DNA of 64,000 nt from Azospirillum brasilense (GTDB lineage Bacteria > Pseudomonadota > Alphaproteobacteria > Azospirillales > Azospirillaceae), in NCBI RefSeq assembly GCF_007827795.1, contig NZ_VITI01000001.1:248001-312000 (forward strand), in the 5' to 3' direction. This document shows positions 26,162 to 34,587 of the stretch, piece by piece; the first letter of the stretch is position 1, and every line of letters starts with the position of its first letter. The notes under the pieces were generated by a model, which had not been told where the DNA came from, did not search any database, and worked only from the letters and a program-made list of their open reading frames with translations. A program made the position numbers and the translations under genes.

Positions 26162-27913
26162 TCAGGCCTTCGGCAGCTTGAAGACCCAGAGGGAGCCGCC
26201 CTGGTTGATGTCCTTGACCAGCTTGGCGACGTCGCCGCCCCACAGCGGCACCGCCCCGCCCCAGCCGGAGACCACGGCCACATACTGCTCGCCGTCCTGT
26301 TCCCAGGTGACCGGGGAGCCGACGACGCCGGAGCCGGTGTTGAACTTCCAGGCTTCCTTGCCGGTCTTGGCGTCGAACGCCTTCAGATAGCCCTCCGGCG
26401 TGCCGGTGAAGACGAGATTGCCGCCGGTGGTCAGCACGCCGCCCCACAGCGGCGCCGGGTTCTTGTATTCCCAGACGATCTTGCCGGTCTTCGGGTCGAT
26501 GGCGCGCAGCGCGCCGATGTAGTCGTCATACAGCGGCTTGATGGTGAAGCCGGCGCCCAGATAGGCGGCACCCTTCTTGTAGGTGATCGGCTCGTTCCAG
26601 ATGTCCATGCCCCATTCGTTGGCCGGGACGTAGAACAGCTCCGTCGCCGGGCTGTAGGCCATGGGCATCCAGTTCTTGGCGCCGAGGAAGGCCGGTGCGG
26701 CGAAGACCGACTTGCCCTTCTCCGCACCGACCGGGGTGCCCGGACGGTTGTCGTCGTTGTAGACCGGCCGCCCGGTCTTCACGTCGATCTCCTTGGCCCA
26801 GGTGATCTTGGTGACGAAGGGCGAGGCGCTGAGCAGCTTCCCGTTGGTGCGGTCCAGCACGTAGAAGAAGCCGTTGCGGTCGGCCTTGGCGCCGGCCTTG
26901 ATGGTCTGGCCGTCCTTCTTCAGGTCGAAGGACACCAGCTCGTTCACACCGTCGAAGTCCCAGCCGTCGTGCGGCGTGGTCTGATAGTGCCACTTGATGT
27001 CGCCGTTGGCCGGGTCGATGGCCAGGGTCGAGGAGGTGTAGAGGTTGTCGCCCGGACGCAGGTGCGAGTTCCAGGGCGCCGGGTTGCCGGTGCCGAAGAA
27101 CAGCGTCTTGGTCTCCGGGTCGTAGGTGCCGCCCAGCCAGGTGGCGCCGCCGCCGGTCTTGTAGAGATCGCCCGACCAGCTGGCGTTCATCACACCGGTC
27201 ATCGTCGATTCCTTGCCATTGAGGGTGCCCATGTTGCCCTCGATGGTCGGGCGCTGCCAGACCAGCTCGCCCGTCTCGGCGTCGCGCGCCTCGACCATGC
27301 CGATGATGCCGAACTCGCCGCCGGAATTGCCGGTGATGACCTTGCCGTCGACGATCAGCGGGGCGGCGGTCGCCGAATAGCCGGCCTTGTAGTCCTCGAT
27401 CTTCTTCGACCAGACGACCTTGCCGGTGTCCTTGTTGAGCGCAACCAGACGGGCGTCGAGCGTCGCGAAGTAGATCTTGTCCTTGTAGAGCGCGGCACCG
27501 CGGTTCACGACGTCGCAGCAGGGCATGATGCCTTCGGGCAGACGGTGGTCGTACTGCCACTTCTTCTGCCCGGTCTTCACGTCCACCGCGTAGAGGCGGG
27601 AGTAGGAACCGGTCACGTAGATCGTGCCGTCATGGATGATCGGCTGCGACTCCTGCCCGCGCTGCTTCTCGCCGCCGAAGGAGAAGGACCACACCGGCAC
27701 CAGCCCCTTGACCGTGTCCGGGTTCAGCTTGTCGAGCGGGCTGAAGCGCTGCGCCTGATGGCCCATGCCGTAGGTCAGGACGTCGCCCGTCGACGTGGCG
27801 TCGTTCAGCAGGTCGTCGTTGTTTGGCCCATCGGCGGCCAAAGCGGGGCCGCTCAGGCCTAGGCCGGCGGCCATGGCGCTCGCAAGAAGGCAGGTGCGGA
27901 AGAGACGCTTCAT
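26162..27913 (-). CDS. PQQ-dependent alcohol dehydrogenase, lanthanide-type (ExaF/XoxF/PedH class)
   Basis: A 583-residue periplasmic quinoprotein with a signal peptide cut after about residue 27 (GPALA-ADG). It oxidises a primary alcohol to aldehyde and passes electrons to cytochrome c. Family marks are the vicinal disulfide C132-C133 ([12 protein letters not shown]), metal ligand E200 (SGGEFG), N277 (GTGNPAPWN) and catalytic D319 in HDGWDFDG. D321, two residues after the catalytic Asp, is the extra ligand that separates lanthanide-dependent enzymes from calcium ones (which carry Ala or Ser there). No haem-binding CxxCH is present, so it is not a quinohaemoprotein. ATG at 27913 follows GGGAGG. 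Whether it prefers methanol, ethanol or longer alcohols cannot be decided from sequence. Confidence 0.93.
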   Translation of the reverse strand: MKRLFRTCLLASAMAAGLGLSGPALAADGPNNDDLLNDATSTGDVLTYGMGHQAQRFSPLDKLNPDTVKGLVPVWSFSFGGEKQRGQESQPIIHDGTIYVTGSYSRLYAVDVKTGQKKWQYDHRLPEGIMPCCDVVNRGAALYKDKIYFATLDARLVALNKDTGKVVWSKKIEDYKAGYSATAAPLIVDGKVITGNSGGEFGIIGMVEARDAETGELVWQRPTIEGNMGTLNGKESTMTGVMNASWSGDLYKTGGGATWLGGTYDPETKTLFFGTGNPAPWNSHLRPGDNLYTSSTLAIDPANGDIKWHYQTTPHDGWDFDGVNELVSFDLKKDGQTIKAGAKADRNGFFYVLDRTNGKLLSASPFVTKITWAKEIDVKTGRPVYNDDNRPGTPVGAEKGKSVFAAPAFLGAKNWMPMAYSPATELFYVPANEWGMDIWNEPITYKKGAAYLGAGFTIKPLYDDYIGALRAIDPKTGKIVWEYKNPAPLWGGVLTTGGNLVFTGTPEGYLKAFDAKTGKEAWKFNTGSGVVGSPVTWEQDGEQYVAVVSGWGGAVPLWGGDVAKLVKDINQGGSLWVFKLPKA

Positions 27914-27960
27914 GGTGCGGATACCTCCCAGGGGAATGGACAGCCGGAGGCGCGGGCAGA

Positions 27961-27996
27961 GATCATGCGTAGACAAATGATCATGCGCAGACGAAT
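27961..27996 (-). promoter_or_regulatory. Tandem 18-bp direct repeat upstream of the quinoprotein gene
   Basis: GATCATGCGTAGACAAAT and GATCATGCGCAGACGAAT follow each other without a gap, differing at two positions. They lie 48-83 bases before the quinoprotein ATG, a position fitting activator sites. The second copy runs into AATTGG, the right half of the PQQ-regulon box, at 80 bases from the start codon. Confidence 0.65.
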
Positions 27997-28203
27997 TGGC
28001 GGAATCCGTCTGCTTCGTCCGCCCGTTCTCGGCTTCTTTTCGGAACAATCAGGGGTTCGACGCAGGGGCGACGCGGCATCGCGAAGCCCCTATCCTTCTG
28101 ACAGTAAAGAAGTTTACCGGTGCCCCGATTGGGGTCCATTGGCAAATAGTAGGAGGGCGGAGCGTTCTTCTGGACGCCGGAAATCGTTTCATTACGAACG
28201 GCT

Positions 28204-29133
28204 TCAATTCACCCGCGGCAGAACGGCCGTCTCGATCCGCGGCCAGAGGTGGGAGACGGAGCGCCGGTACTCCTCGCGCAGCACGCCCATCCCGGCGAAG
28301 CGCTCGGGAATCGGCGCGTCAAGCAGCTCGGCCATGTCGGCCCCGGCCTCCGCCCGCTCGCGCAGCGTACGGTCCAGCCAGCTCAGCCAGTCGCGGGTCT
28401 GGGCGATGGCCGCCTTGTCAGTGCGGATGCGCCCATGGTTGGGCACCAGAACCGTCACGTCCAGCGCGTCCAGGGCATCCAGCGCCGCCAGCCATTGGCC
28501 GATGTCGGCGTGGGGCGTCGTCGGCGTCCGGTCGGAGAAGACGACTCCGCCGGCGAACAGCACGCCCGTCGTCTCGTCCAGGATGGCGAGGTCGGCGGCG
28601 GTGTGGCCCTCCAGCGGAATCAGCCGCAGCCGGTGCGCGCCGAAGACGACGGTGGAGCCGTAGACCGTCTCGGTCGGGACCAGCGGCTCGGTGCCGCGCA
28701 TCCAGTCGCCGACAAGGCGGTACATGTTCTCGGTCATCCCCAGACCCTCGGCCTTGATGCCCTCGATGGTGCCGGGCAGCGCGGCGATGGGCACGTCGGC
28801 GAAGGCGCGGTTGCCCAGCCAATAGTCGGGATGCAGGTTGCTGACGAAGACCTTGCGGATCGGCTTGTCGGTGACCGTGGCGATGGCCGCGCGCATCTCC
28901 TCGCCGAAGCGGCGCGACGGGCCGGTCTGGATCACGATCACCCCGTCGTCGGTCACGATGAAGCCGGGGTTCAGGATGTTGCCCCCGTTGCTGCGGGTGA
29001 AATGCTCCCGCGTGCCCTCGAAGACCCAGGTGTCAGGCGCGATGGCGACGGGCTTCAGATTGTAAGTCAGCGGGCCGGCGGCCCAGCCGGGCGCGGCGGA
29101 CAGAAGCAGAAACAGGCAGAGGATGAATCTCAT
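28204..29133 (-). CDS. Quinoprotein relay system metallohydrolase 1 (MBL fold, SoxH-related)
   Basis: A 309-residue exported metallo-beta-lactamase-fold protein with a signal peptide of about 18 residues. The fold is clear (IVTDDGVIVIQTGPSRRFGEEM, LIPLEGHTAADLAI, VLVPNHGRI). The usual HxHxDH zinc motif reads N-L-H-P-D-Y-W here, so two of its metal-binding histidines are replaced by Asn and Tyr. The partner His in LEGHTA and in VPNHGR remain. Proteins like this accompany PQQ dehydrogenases in the so-called quinoprotein relay clusters. Its ATG overlaps the stop codon of the SoxYZ-like gene (ATGA). It is the last gene of the leftward c550 operon. Confidence 0.85.
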   Translation of the reverse strand: MRFILCLFLLLSAAPGWAAGPLTYNLKPVAIAPDTWVFEGTREHFTRSNGGNILNPGFIVTDDGVIVIQTGPSRRFGEEMRAAIATVTDKPIRKVFVSNLHPDYWLGNRAFADVPIAALPGTIEGIKAEGLGMTENMYRLVGDWMRGTEPLVPTETVYGSTVVFGAHRLRLIPLEGHTAADLAILDETTGVLFAGGVVFSDRTPTTPHADIGQWLAALDALDALDVTVLVPNHGRIRTDKAAIAQTRDWLSWLDRTLRERAEAGADMAELLDAPIPERFAGMGVLREEYRRSVSHLWPRIETAVLPRVN

Positions 29134-29930
29134 GGCAGCGCTCCCTGCACCCAGGGCAGCGGGATGGCCGCCTTGACCTCGCCGCCCTGGTTGTCGCGCC
29201 CGTCGAGCGTCAGGCTGCGCGCGCCCGCTGCGGGCTGCACCTCCAACGTGAAGACGGGGTTCTCGGACAGCGGCTCCGCCGTCTGGAGCCGGGCCAGCGC
29301 CCGCCCGTCGGCGTCGCGCAGAGTCAGCGCCTCGATGAAGTAGGCGGGGATGCCGGCGACCAGACCGGTGTCCATCGGGTGGCGGACAAGGAAGCGCACG
29401 CGCGTCGCCTTGTCCTCTCCGCTCGGCGCCCAGGCGCGGCCTTGCACCTCGCCCACATGGTCGGCCCAGTCGGCGGCGGCGTAGGTGGCCGGCGGCGCGG
29501 TGCAGCCGCCGCCCGCCGCGTCGAGCAGCTTGCCGCCGATGTGCCAGACGCCGTCCGGCGTGCGGGCGGCGGCGCGCAGCGGTGTCGCCTGCTGCACCTT
29601 GAAGCGCGTGGCGATCACCGGCTTCGCCGCCAGCGGCTGGAAGCGCAGGATGACCGGGAAGGGGTTGAGGTCGGCGAACAGCACCATCTCCTCCACCGTG
29701 CCCAGCGCCGTGGCGTCGGCCATCACCGGGACGGCGGCGGCGTTCTCGGCGTTGTCGGGGGCGGTAACGGTCACCCGATCGTCGAATTGCACGGGGGCCG
29801 TTCCGAACAGCTCCGGCCGCAGCACGTCCCACATGACGGAGGCCAACGGGTCGGCGGGGTCCGGCGGGCCGGCATAAGCCGGATTGGAGAGCGCGGCCAG
29901 GAGCGCCGCGGCGGCGAGATGGCGGTTCAT
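29130..29930 (-). CDS. Quinoprotein dehydrogenase-associated SoxYZ-like carrier
   Basis: A 266-residue periplasmic protein combining SoxY-like and SoxZ-like halves. A signal peptide is cut near residue 20 (NPAYA). The first half ends in the Gly-rich arm AAGGGCTAPP with C143, corresponding to the swinging cysteine arm of SoxY. The second half (GRAWAPSGEDKATRVRFLVRHPMDTG) is SoxZ-like. Fused carriers of this sort occur only near PQQ dehydrogenases and their cargo is unknown. ATG at 29930; coupled to the downstream metallohydrolase by a four-base overlap. Confidence 0.87.
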   Translation of the reverse strand: MNRHLAAAALLAALSNPAYAGPPDPADPLASVMWDVLRPELFGTAPVQFDDRVTVTAPDNAENAAAVPVMADATALGTVEEMVLFADLNPFPVILRFQPLAAKPVIATRFKVQQATPLRAAARTPDGVWHIGGKLLDAAGGGCTAPPATYAAADWADHVGEVQGRAWAPSGEDKATRVRFLVRHPMDTGLVAGIPAYFIEALTLRDADGRALARLQTAEPLSENPVFTLEVQPAAGARSLTLDGRDNQGGEVKAAIPLPWVQGALP

Positions 29931-29972
29931 GGCGGTTTCCCCCTCCCTTGCATCGTTGCTTCTGTGTGGGCG

Positions 29973-30062
29973 CTTGCCCCCACCCTTACCCTCCCCCGCT
30001 TCGCAGGGGAGGGAATCAAGCCCCTCCCCCTGCGAAGCGGGGGAGGTTGGGAGGGGGGCAAG
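29973..30062. repeat. C-rich palindromic repeat, copy 3 (double unit)
   Basis: Two units in inverted arrangement: CTTGCCCCCACCCTTACC ... CGCTTCGCAGGGGAGGG, then CCCCTCCCCCTGCGAAGCG ... GGAGGGGGGCAAG. The whole 90 bp can fold into one long hairpin. It lies between two genes of the leftward c550 operon (binding protein and SoxYZ-like carrier) and could stabilise or separate the two mRNA parts. Confidence 0.85.
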
Positions 30063-30067
30063 CACCG

Positions 30068-30928
30068 TCACTCCACCGGAATCGCGTTGTGCGTCACCCC
30101 ATGCCTGCGGAAGATCGCCGGCAGCGTCCCATCCTCCAGCATCGCGGTCACGGCGTCGCCCACCGCGTAGGCGAGATCGCGGGAGTTCTCCTTCACAGCC
30201 ATGCCGATGTCCCAGCTCGACGCCATCATCCCGGGGAAGGTCACCGGGGTGATCGGGAAGCCGGCGGCGCGGTCGCCCAGCGCTGCCTCCACCTGGCTCT
30301 GCGTCGCGACGACGGCGACGACGTCACCCTTGACCAGAGCCTCGACCGCTTCAGGAATCGTCATGTAATGGACCAGCCGCTCGCGCAGGCGTCCGCCGAA
30401 GGCCCCCAGCAGGTAGAAGTCGGGGATGCTGTCGATCTCCACCCCCACCGGCTCGTCGGGCAGGGAAGCCAGCATCGGCTGGGTCATGCGCATCGGGTTG
30501 CGGGCCAGCGCGAAGCCCTCCCGCTGGTAGGGGCCGAACAGCACGGCCTCCGGGTTGCGCAGCCCGAACTCCTTCTGATAGGGCACATGCATCATCACGT
30601 CGGCCACGCCGCCCCCGACGACCGGGCCGCGCCACACCGCGTTGCGCAGGTCGTCCGACACGGCCTCACCGGCGGTCAGCTCCATGAACTCGACGCCGAC
30701 GCCCAGCCGCCCGGCGATGGCGCGGGCAATGTCCACGTCCACACCGACCAGGGCGCCGCCCTTGCGGTAGGAGAAGGGCGGGTTGTCGCGATAGACCGCG
30801 ACCATCAGCCGCCCGGCGGCCACCACATCGTCCAACGGGCGCGCGCCGGCGCGCCGGGGGAGGACCCCGGCGGCCAGCGCGGCGGCGGCGAAGGACAGCA
30901 GGTGGCGCCGCGTCGGAAGCGCCGTCAT
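30068..30928 (-). CDS. Quinoprotein dehydrogenase-associated substrate-binding protein (MoxJ/XoxJ-like)
   Basis: A 286-residue solute-binding-fold protein with a Tat-like signal start (RRHLLSFAAAALAAG). LMVAVYRDNPPFSYRKGGALVGVDVDIARAIA and the later SWDIGMAVKENSRDLAYAVGDAV are typical of the extracellular family 3 binding fold. Such proteins are placed beside PQQ dehydrogenases (MxaJ/XoxJ group) and are thought to assist enzyme maturation or docking more than transport. The start overlaps the c550 stop codon by four bases. Transporter components are not adjacent on this strand. Confidence 0.88.
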   Translation of the reverse strand: MTALPTRRHLLSFAAAALAAGVLPRRAGARPLDDVVAAGRLMVAVYRDNPPFSYRKGGALVGVDVDIARAIAGRLGVGVEFMELTAGEAVSDDLRNAVWRGPVVGGGVADVMMHVPYQKEFGLRNPEAVLFGPYQREGFALARNPMRMTQPMLASLPDEPVGVEIDSIPDFYLLGAFGGRLRERLVHYMTIPEAVEALVKGDVVAVVATQSQVEAALGDRAAGFPITPVTFPGMMASSWDIGMAVKENSRDLAYAVGDAVTAMLEDGTLPAIFRRHGVTHNAIPVE

Positions 30929-31368
30929 TCCTCGTGCACCGTCTCCAGCCACGAGCGGATGGCCCACAGCGCCTCCTGGCCCAGCGCCTCGCCGAAGCGC
31001 GGCATGTAGGTGACCCCGTTGCGGATCGAACCGTTGATCACCCGCTCCTTGAACCACTCGTCGCCGATGTCGCCCTTGTCCAGAAAGCGCAGGTCCGGGG
31101 CGATGCCGCCCGACACCGCGCCCAGCCCGTGGCAGCGCGCGCAGTTCTGGTTGAAGGCGGAGGACCCGATCTCGATCGCCCGCGGGTTGCCGCGGTAGGG
31201 ATTCGCGTCGCGCCAGTCCTCGCCCAGCTTGTCGAGGCCGGTGGTGTCCACCGCCTGGGGGGTCACGTCGCCATGGGCGAAGGCCGCCGTGGGGACAACC
31301 GTGGAGGCGACGGCGGCCGCGCCGGTCAGGAAACCGGCCATCGCAAGCCGGAGAAGCCGTGCGTTCAT
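30925..31368 (-). CDS. pedF: Cytochrome c550, PedF type
   Basis: A 147-residue periplasmic cytochrome c with signal peptide (cut near TAAFA) and haem motif CARCH near residue 77; the distal Met is in GVTYMPRFGEAL. The surrounding sequence (ANPYRGNPRAIEIGSSAFNQNCARCHGL) is that of the c550 that accepts electrons from PQQ alcohol dehydrogenases. I chose ATG at 31368 (AGGA nine bases upstream) over ATG 31383. It heads the leftward operon c550 - binding protein - SoxYZ-like - metallohydrolase, and a CCAAAGTCCAATT box stands 82 bases upstream. Confidence 0.92.
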   Translation of the reverse strand: MNARLLRLAMAGFLTGAAAVASTVVPTAAFAHGDVTPQAVDTTGLDKLGEDWRDANPYRGNPRAIEIGSSAFNQNCARCHGLGAVSGGIAPDLRFLDKGDIGDEWFKERVINGSIRNGVTYMPRFGEALGQEALWAIRSWLETVHEE

Positions 31369-31450
31369 AAGGGGCGTCCTCATTCAGAGAAGATGCGAAG
31401 GGAGCGTTGTCCGTTGCCCCGGAGCATAGCGGGCGGTCCGTGCCGCCAAT

Positions 31451-31463
31451 AATTGGACTTTGG
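31451..31463 (-). promoter_or_regulatory. PQQ-regulon box 2 (CCAAAGTCCAATT, minus strand)
   Basis: An exact copy of the box at 20772, reading CCAAAGTCCAATT on the minus strand and 82 bases before the c550 start. It shares the divergent promoter region 31369-31602 with box 3. Confidence 0.7.
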
Positions 31464-31528
31464 TAGCAACCGTGCGTGGAGTCGGTCGGGATCGGACCGA
31501 ACCGCAATTTTCCGACCGCGCAATCGTA

Positions 31529-31541
31529 CCAAAGTTGCATT
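31529..31541 (+). promoter_or_regulatory. PQQ-regulon box 3 (CCAAAGTTGCATT)
   Basis: CCAAAGTTGCATT matches the box consensus at ten of thirteen positions and lies 61 bases before the start of the rightward PQQ-ABC operon. With box 2 it gives one site per divergent promoter. Confidence 0.55.
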
Positions 31542-31602
31542 CCGGGACGCCGCCCGGCGGGGATACCCTGGTCTCCCGAAACCAGGCGAGTGCAAACCCG
31601 CG

Positions 31603-32805
31603 ATGCGTTTCAGCCTTTGGTTACCCTCCTTGATGCAGATCGCCTTGCTGGCCGGCGGGCTGTGCGCCTCGCCGGCCGCCTTTTCGCAGGAGGCGGCGCC
31701 CGCGGACAACTCCACCGTCCGCATCGCCTACCTGACGCAGGAGGTCGAGCATCCCCCCGCCATGTCCAACCTGGACGAACCACCCGCCGACGACGGATTG
31801 GCCGGCGCCACCCTCGCCGTGGCGGACAACAACAGCACGGGCCGCTTCCTCAAGCAGCGGTTCGCGCTGGAGGCGGTGACCGTCCCCATCGACGGCGACC
31901 CGGCGCAGGCGCTGCGCGACCTCGCCGCCGCCGGGCACCGCATCGTCGTGCTGGACCTGCCCGGCGAAGCGCCCGGCGCTCTGGCCCGCCTGCCGGAGGC
32001 GGCGGACCTGCTGCTGTTCAACGCCGGCTCGACCGACGACAGCCTGCGCAACGCGCTGTGCGCGCCCAACCTGCTGCACACAGCACCCGACCGCGCCATG
32101 CTGGCCGACGCGCTGGCCCAGTATCTGGCGGTGAAGCGCTGGACGAAATGGCAGCTGATCGTCGGCACCCGGCCCGAGGACCGGCTCTACGCCGCCGCGG
32201 TGAAGCGGGCGGCCAAGCGCTTCGGCGCCGAGGTGGTCGAGGAGAAGACCTGGAGCGAGGACCACGACGCCCGCCGCACCGCCCAGGCCGAAATGCCGGT
32301 CTTCACCCAGGGCAAGCGCCACGACGTGGTGATCGTCGCCGACGAGATCGGCGACTTCGGCGACTATGTGCTGTACCGCACCTGGGAGCCGCGCCCGGTC
32401 GCCGGAACGCAGGGCCTCGTCCCCACCAACTGGCACCGCGCCCACGAGGCCTGGGGGGCGGCGCAGCTCCAGTCCCGCTTCAAGGCCGCCGCCCAGCGCA
32501 TCATGTCGCCCCGCGACCACGCGGTCTGGGCCGCCATCCGCGCGGTGGGCGAGGCGGCGACCCGCACCCGCTCCACCGATCCCGCGGCGCTGGCCACCTA
32601 CATCCGCGGGCCGGACTTCACTTTGGCCGCCTTCAAGGGCGTGCCGCTGTCCTTCCGCAGCTGGGACGGGCAGCTCCGCCAGCCGGTGCTTCTGGCCGCC
32701 GACCGCTCGCTGGTGTCCGTCTCGCCGCAGGACGGCTTCCTGCACCCGAAGACCGAACTCGACACGCTGGGCCACGACCAGCCCGAAACGGGTTGCCGAC
32801 GTTGA
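31603..32805 (+). CDS. PQQ-associated ABC-type substrate-binding protein (branched-chain-type fold)
   Basis: A 400-residue periplasmic protein with signal peptide (cut near PAAFS-QEA). The sequence TVRIAYLTQEVEHPPAMSNLDEPPADDGLAGATLAVADNNSTGRF and later SFRSWDGQLRQPVLLA match the type I binding-fold protein found with PQQ-dependent catabolism ABC genes. It heads a rightward operon with the beta-propeller, ATPase and ABC-2 permease genes. A hairpin CCTGGT-CTCCCGAA-ACCAGG lies just before the weak ribosome site. ATG at 31603. Ligand unknown. Confidence 0.88.
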   Translation: MRFSLWLPSLMQIALLAGGLCASPAAFSQEAAPADNSTVRIAYLTQEVEHPPAMSNLDEPPADDGLAGATLAVADNNSTGRFLKQRFALEAVTVPIDGDPAQALRDLAAAGHRIVVLDLPGEAPGALARLPEAADLLLFNAGSTDDSLRNALCAPNLLHTAPDRAMLADALAQYLAVKRWTKWQLIVGTRPEDRLYAAAVKRAAKRFGAEVVEEKTWSEDHDARRTAQAEMPVFTQGKRHDVVIVADEIGDFGDYVLYRTWEPRPVAGTQGLVPTNWHRAHEAWGAAQLQSRFKAAAQRIMSPRDHAVWAAIRAVGEAATRTRSTDPAALATYIRGPDFTLAAFKGVPLSFRSWDGQLRQPVLLAADRSLVSVSPQDGFLHPKTELDTLGHDQPETGCRR

Positions 32806-32857
32806 TGGGCCGACGCTGATTCTTCTCAATCATTTCCGCCAAAAGGACACCGCCCCG

Positions 32858-33826
32858 ATGACCACCGCCCGCTCCCTTCTCCTCGCCGCGCTGCTGGCCG
32901 GCTGCGCTGTCCCCGCCCTGGCGGAGACCGTCTATGTCTCGAACGAGAAGGACAACACCCTGTCCATCATCGACGGCGCGACCCTGACGGTGACGGAGAC
33001 GGTGAAAGTCGGACGGCGCCCCCGCGGCATCACGCTGAGCGCGGACGGCAAGCACCTCTACATCTGCGCCAGCGACGACGACACGGTGCAGGTGATGGAC
33101 CTCGCGACGAGGAAGATCCTGCACAACCTGCCCTCGGGCGAGGACCCGGAGCTGTTCGCCCTGCACCCGGACGGCAAGCAGCTCTTCATCGCCAACGAGG
33201 AAAGCAACGTCGTCACGGTGGTGGACGTGCCCAGCCGCAAGGTCGCCTATCAGGTGGACGTCGGTGTGGAGCCGGAGGGCATGGCGGTCAGCCCCGACGG
33301 CAAATGGGCGGTGAACACGTCGGAGACGACGAACATGGTCCATTGGATCGACACGGAGAAGCGCTCCGTCGTGGACCATACGCTGGTGGACGCCCGCCCG
33401 CGCTACGCCCAGTTCAACAAGGACGGCAGCCGCCTGTGGGTGTCCGCGGAGATCGGCGGCACGCTGTCGGTGATCGACACGGCCAGCCGCAAGGTGGCGC
33501 AGACCGTCCGCTTCAAGATCAAGGGCGTGCCCCAGGACCGCATCCAGCCCGTGGGCATCAAGCTGACCGACGACGGGCGCTACGCCTTCGTGGCGCTCGG
33601 CCCGGCCAACCATGTCGCGGTGGTGGACGCCCAGACCTTCGCGGTGAAGGAGTATCTGCTGGTCGGCCGCCGTGTCTGGCAACTCGACCTGTCGCCCGAC
33701 CAGAAGCGGCTCTACGCCACCAACGGCGTGTCGGGCGACGTGTCGGTGATCGACGTGGAGAGCCTGAAGGTGGTGAAGTCCATCAAGACCGGGCGCTACC
33801 CCTGGGGCGTCGCGGTGAAGGGCTAA
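32858..33826 (+). CDS. PQQ-dependent catabolism-associated beta-propeller protein (YVTN repeats)
   Basis: A 322-residue exported beta-propeller. A signal peptide is cut near residue 22; then repeats of the type VYVSNEKDNTLSIIDGATL, LYICASDDDTVQVMDLAT, LFIANEESNVVTVVDVPS, LWVSAEIGGTLSVIDTAS, AFVALGPANHVAVVDAQT and LYATNGVSGDVSVIDVES mark about seven blades. It lies between the binding protein and the ABC ATPase, the conserved position in PQQ clusters. The function is not established; a periplasmic scaffold or carrier is possible. ATG at 32858 follows AAAAGGAC. Confidence 0.92.
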   Translation: MTTARSLLLAALLAGCAVPALAETVYVSNEKDNTLSIIDGATLTVTETVKVGRRPRGITLSADGKHLYICASDDDTVQVMDLATRKILHNLPSGEDPELFALHPDGKQLFIANEESNVVTVVDVPSRKVAYQVDVGVEPEGMAVSPDGKWAVNTSETTNMVHWIDTEKRSVVDHTLVDARPRYAQFNKDGSRLWVSAEIGGTLSVIDTASRKVAQTVRFKIKGVPQDRIQPVGIKLTDDGRYAFVALGPANHVAVVDAQTFAVKEYLLVGRRVWQLDLSPDQKRLYATNGVSGDVSVIDVESLKVVKSIKTGRYPWGVAVKG

Positions 33827-33846
33827 GCTGTTGAAAGGGTAAGGGC

Positions 33847-34587
33847 ATGGCGGAACCGGCGCTGTCGGTCGAAGGGCTGAGCTACGCCTACGGGCGCGGG
33901 GCCTTCGCGCTGAAGAACGTGTCGCTGGCGGTCGGGGCGGGGTGCTTCACCGCCCTGCTCGGCCCCAACGGGGCGGGCAAGACGACGCTGTTCGCGCTGG
34001 TCACCCGCCTGTTCGAATCGCCGGGCGGCACCATCCGCATCGGCGGAGTCGATCTGCGGCGGGAGCCGGCCAAGGCGCTGGGCCGCATGGGGGTGGTGTT
34101 CCAGCAGCCGACGCTCGACCTCGACCTGACGGTGCGGCAGAACCTGCTCTACTTCGCGGCCCTGCACGGCATCCCCCGCCGCACCGCCGAGGCCCGCGCG
34201 CGGGAGTCGCTGGAGCAGCTCGGCATGGCGGAGCGCATCGGCGAGACGGTGCGGGCGCTGAACGGCGGGCACCGTCGCCGGGTGGAGCTGGCCCGCGCCC
34301 TGCTGCACGAGCCGGCCCTGCTGGTGCTGGACGAGCCGACCGTCGGGCTGGACGTCCCGGCGCGGCGCGCCATCGTCGAGCATGTCCACGCGCTGTGCCG
34401 GGAGCGCGGCATCGCCGTGCTCTGGGCCACCCATCTGATCGACGAGATCGGCGAGGGCGACCGCGTCGTGGTGATCCACCGCGGTCGGGTCCGCGCCGCC
34501 GGGCCGGTGGCGGAGGTGAACCGCGCGACCGGGGCGGACACGCTGACCGAGAGCTTCACCCGGCTGACCGCGAAGGAGGCGGCGTGA
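33847..34587 (+). CDS. PQQ-associated ABC transporter ATP-binding protein
   Basis: A 246-residue ATPase of the ABC-2 export type. Walker A is GPNGAGKTT, Walker B LLVLDEPTVGLD. The signature motif reads LNGGHRRRVELARA instead of the common LSGGQ, a variant seen in this family. ATG at 33847 follows GGGTAAGG. The downstream permease starts with GTG overlapping its stop codon (GTGA). Together they would export an unknown compound in alcohol-grown cells. Confidence 0.92.
   Translation: MAEPALSVEGLSYAYGRGAFALKNVSLAVGAGCFTALLGPNGAGKTTLFALVTRLFESPGGTIRIGGVDLRREPAKALGRMGVVFQQPTLDLDLTVRQNLLYFAALHGIPRRTAEARARESLEQLGMAERIGETVRALNGGHRRRVELARALLHEPALLVLDEPTVGLDVPARRAIVEHVHALCRERGIAVLWATHLIDEIGEGDRVVVIHRGRVRAAGPVAEVNRATGADTLTESFTRLTAKEAA

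Noticed and set aside
31369..31602. Divergent region as an attachment or insertion site
   Set aside because: No flanking duplications or integrase were seen; the features fit a two-way promoter.
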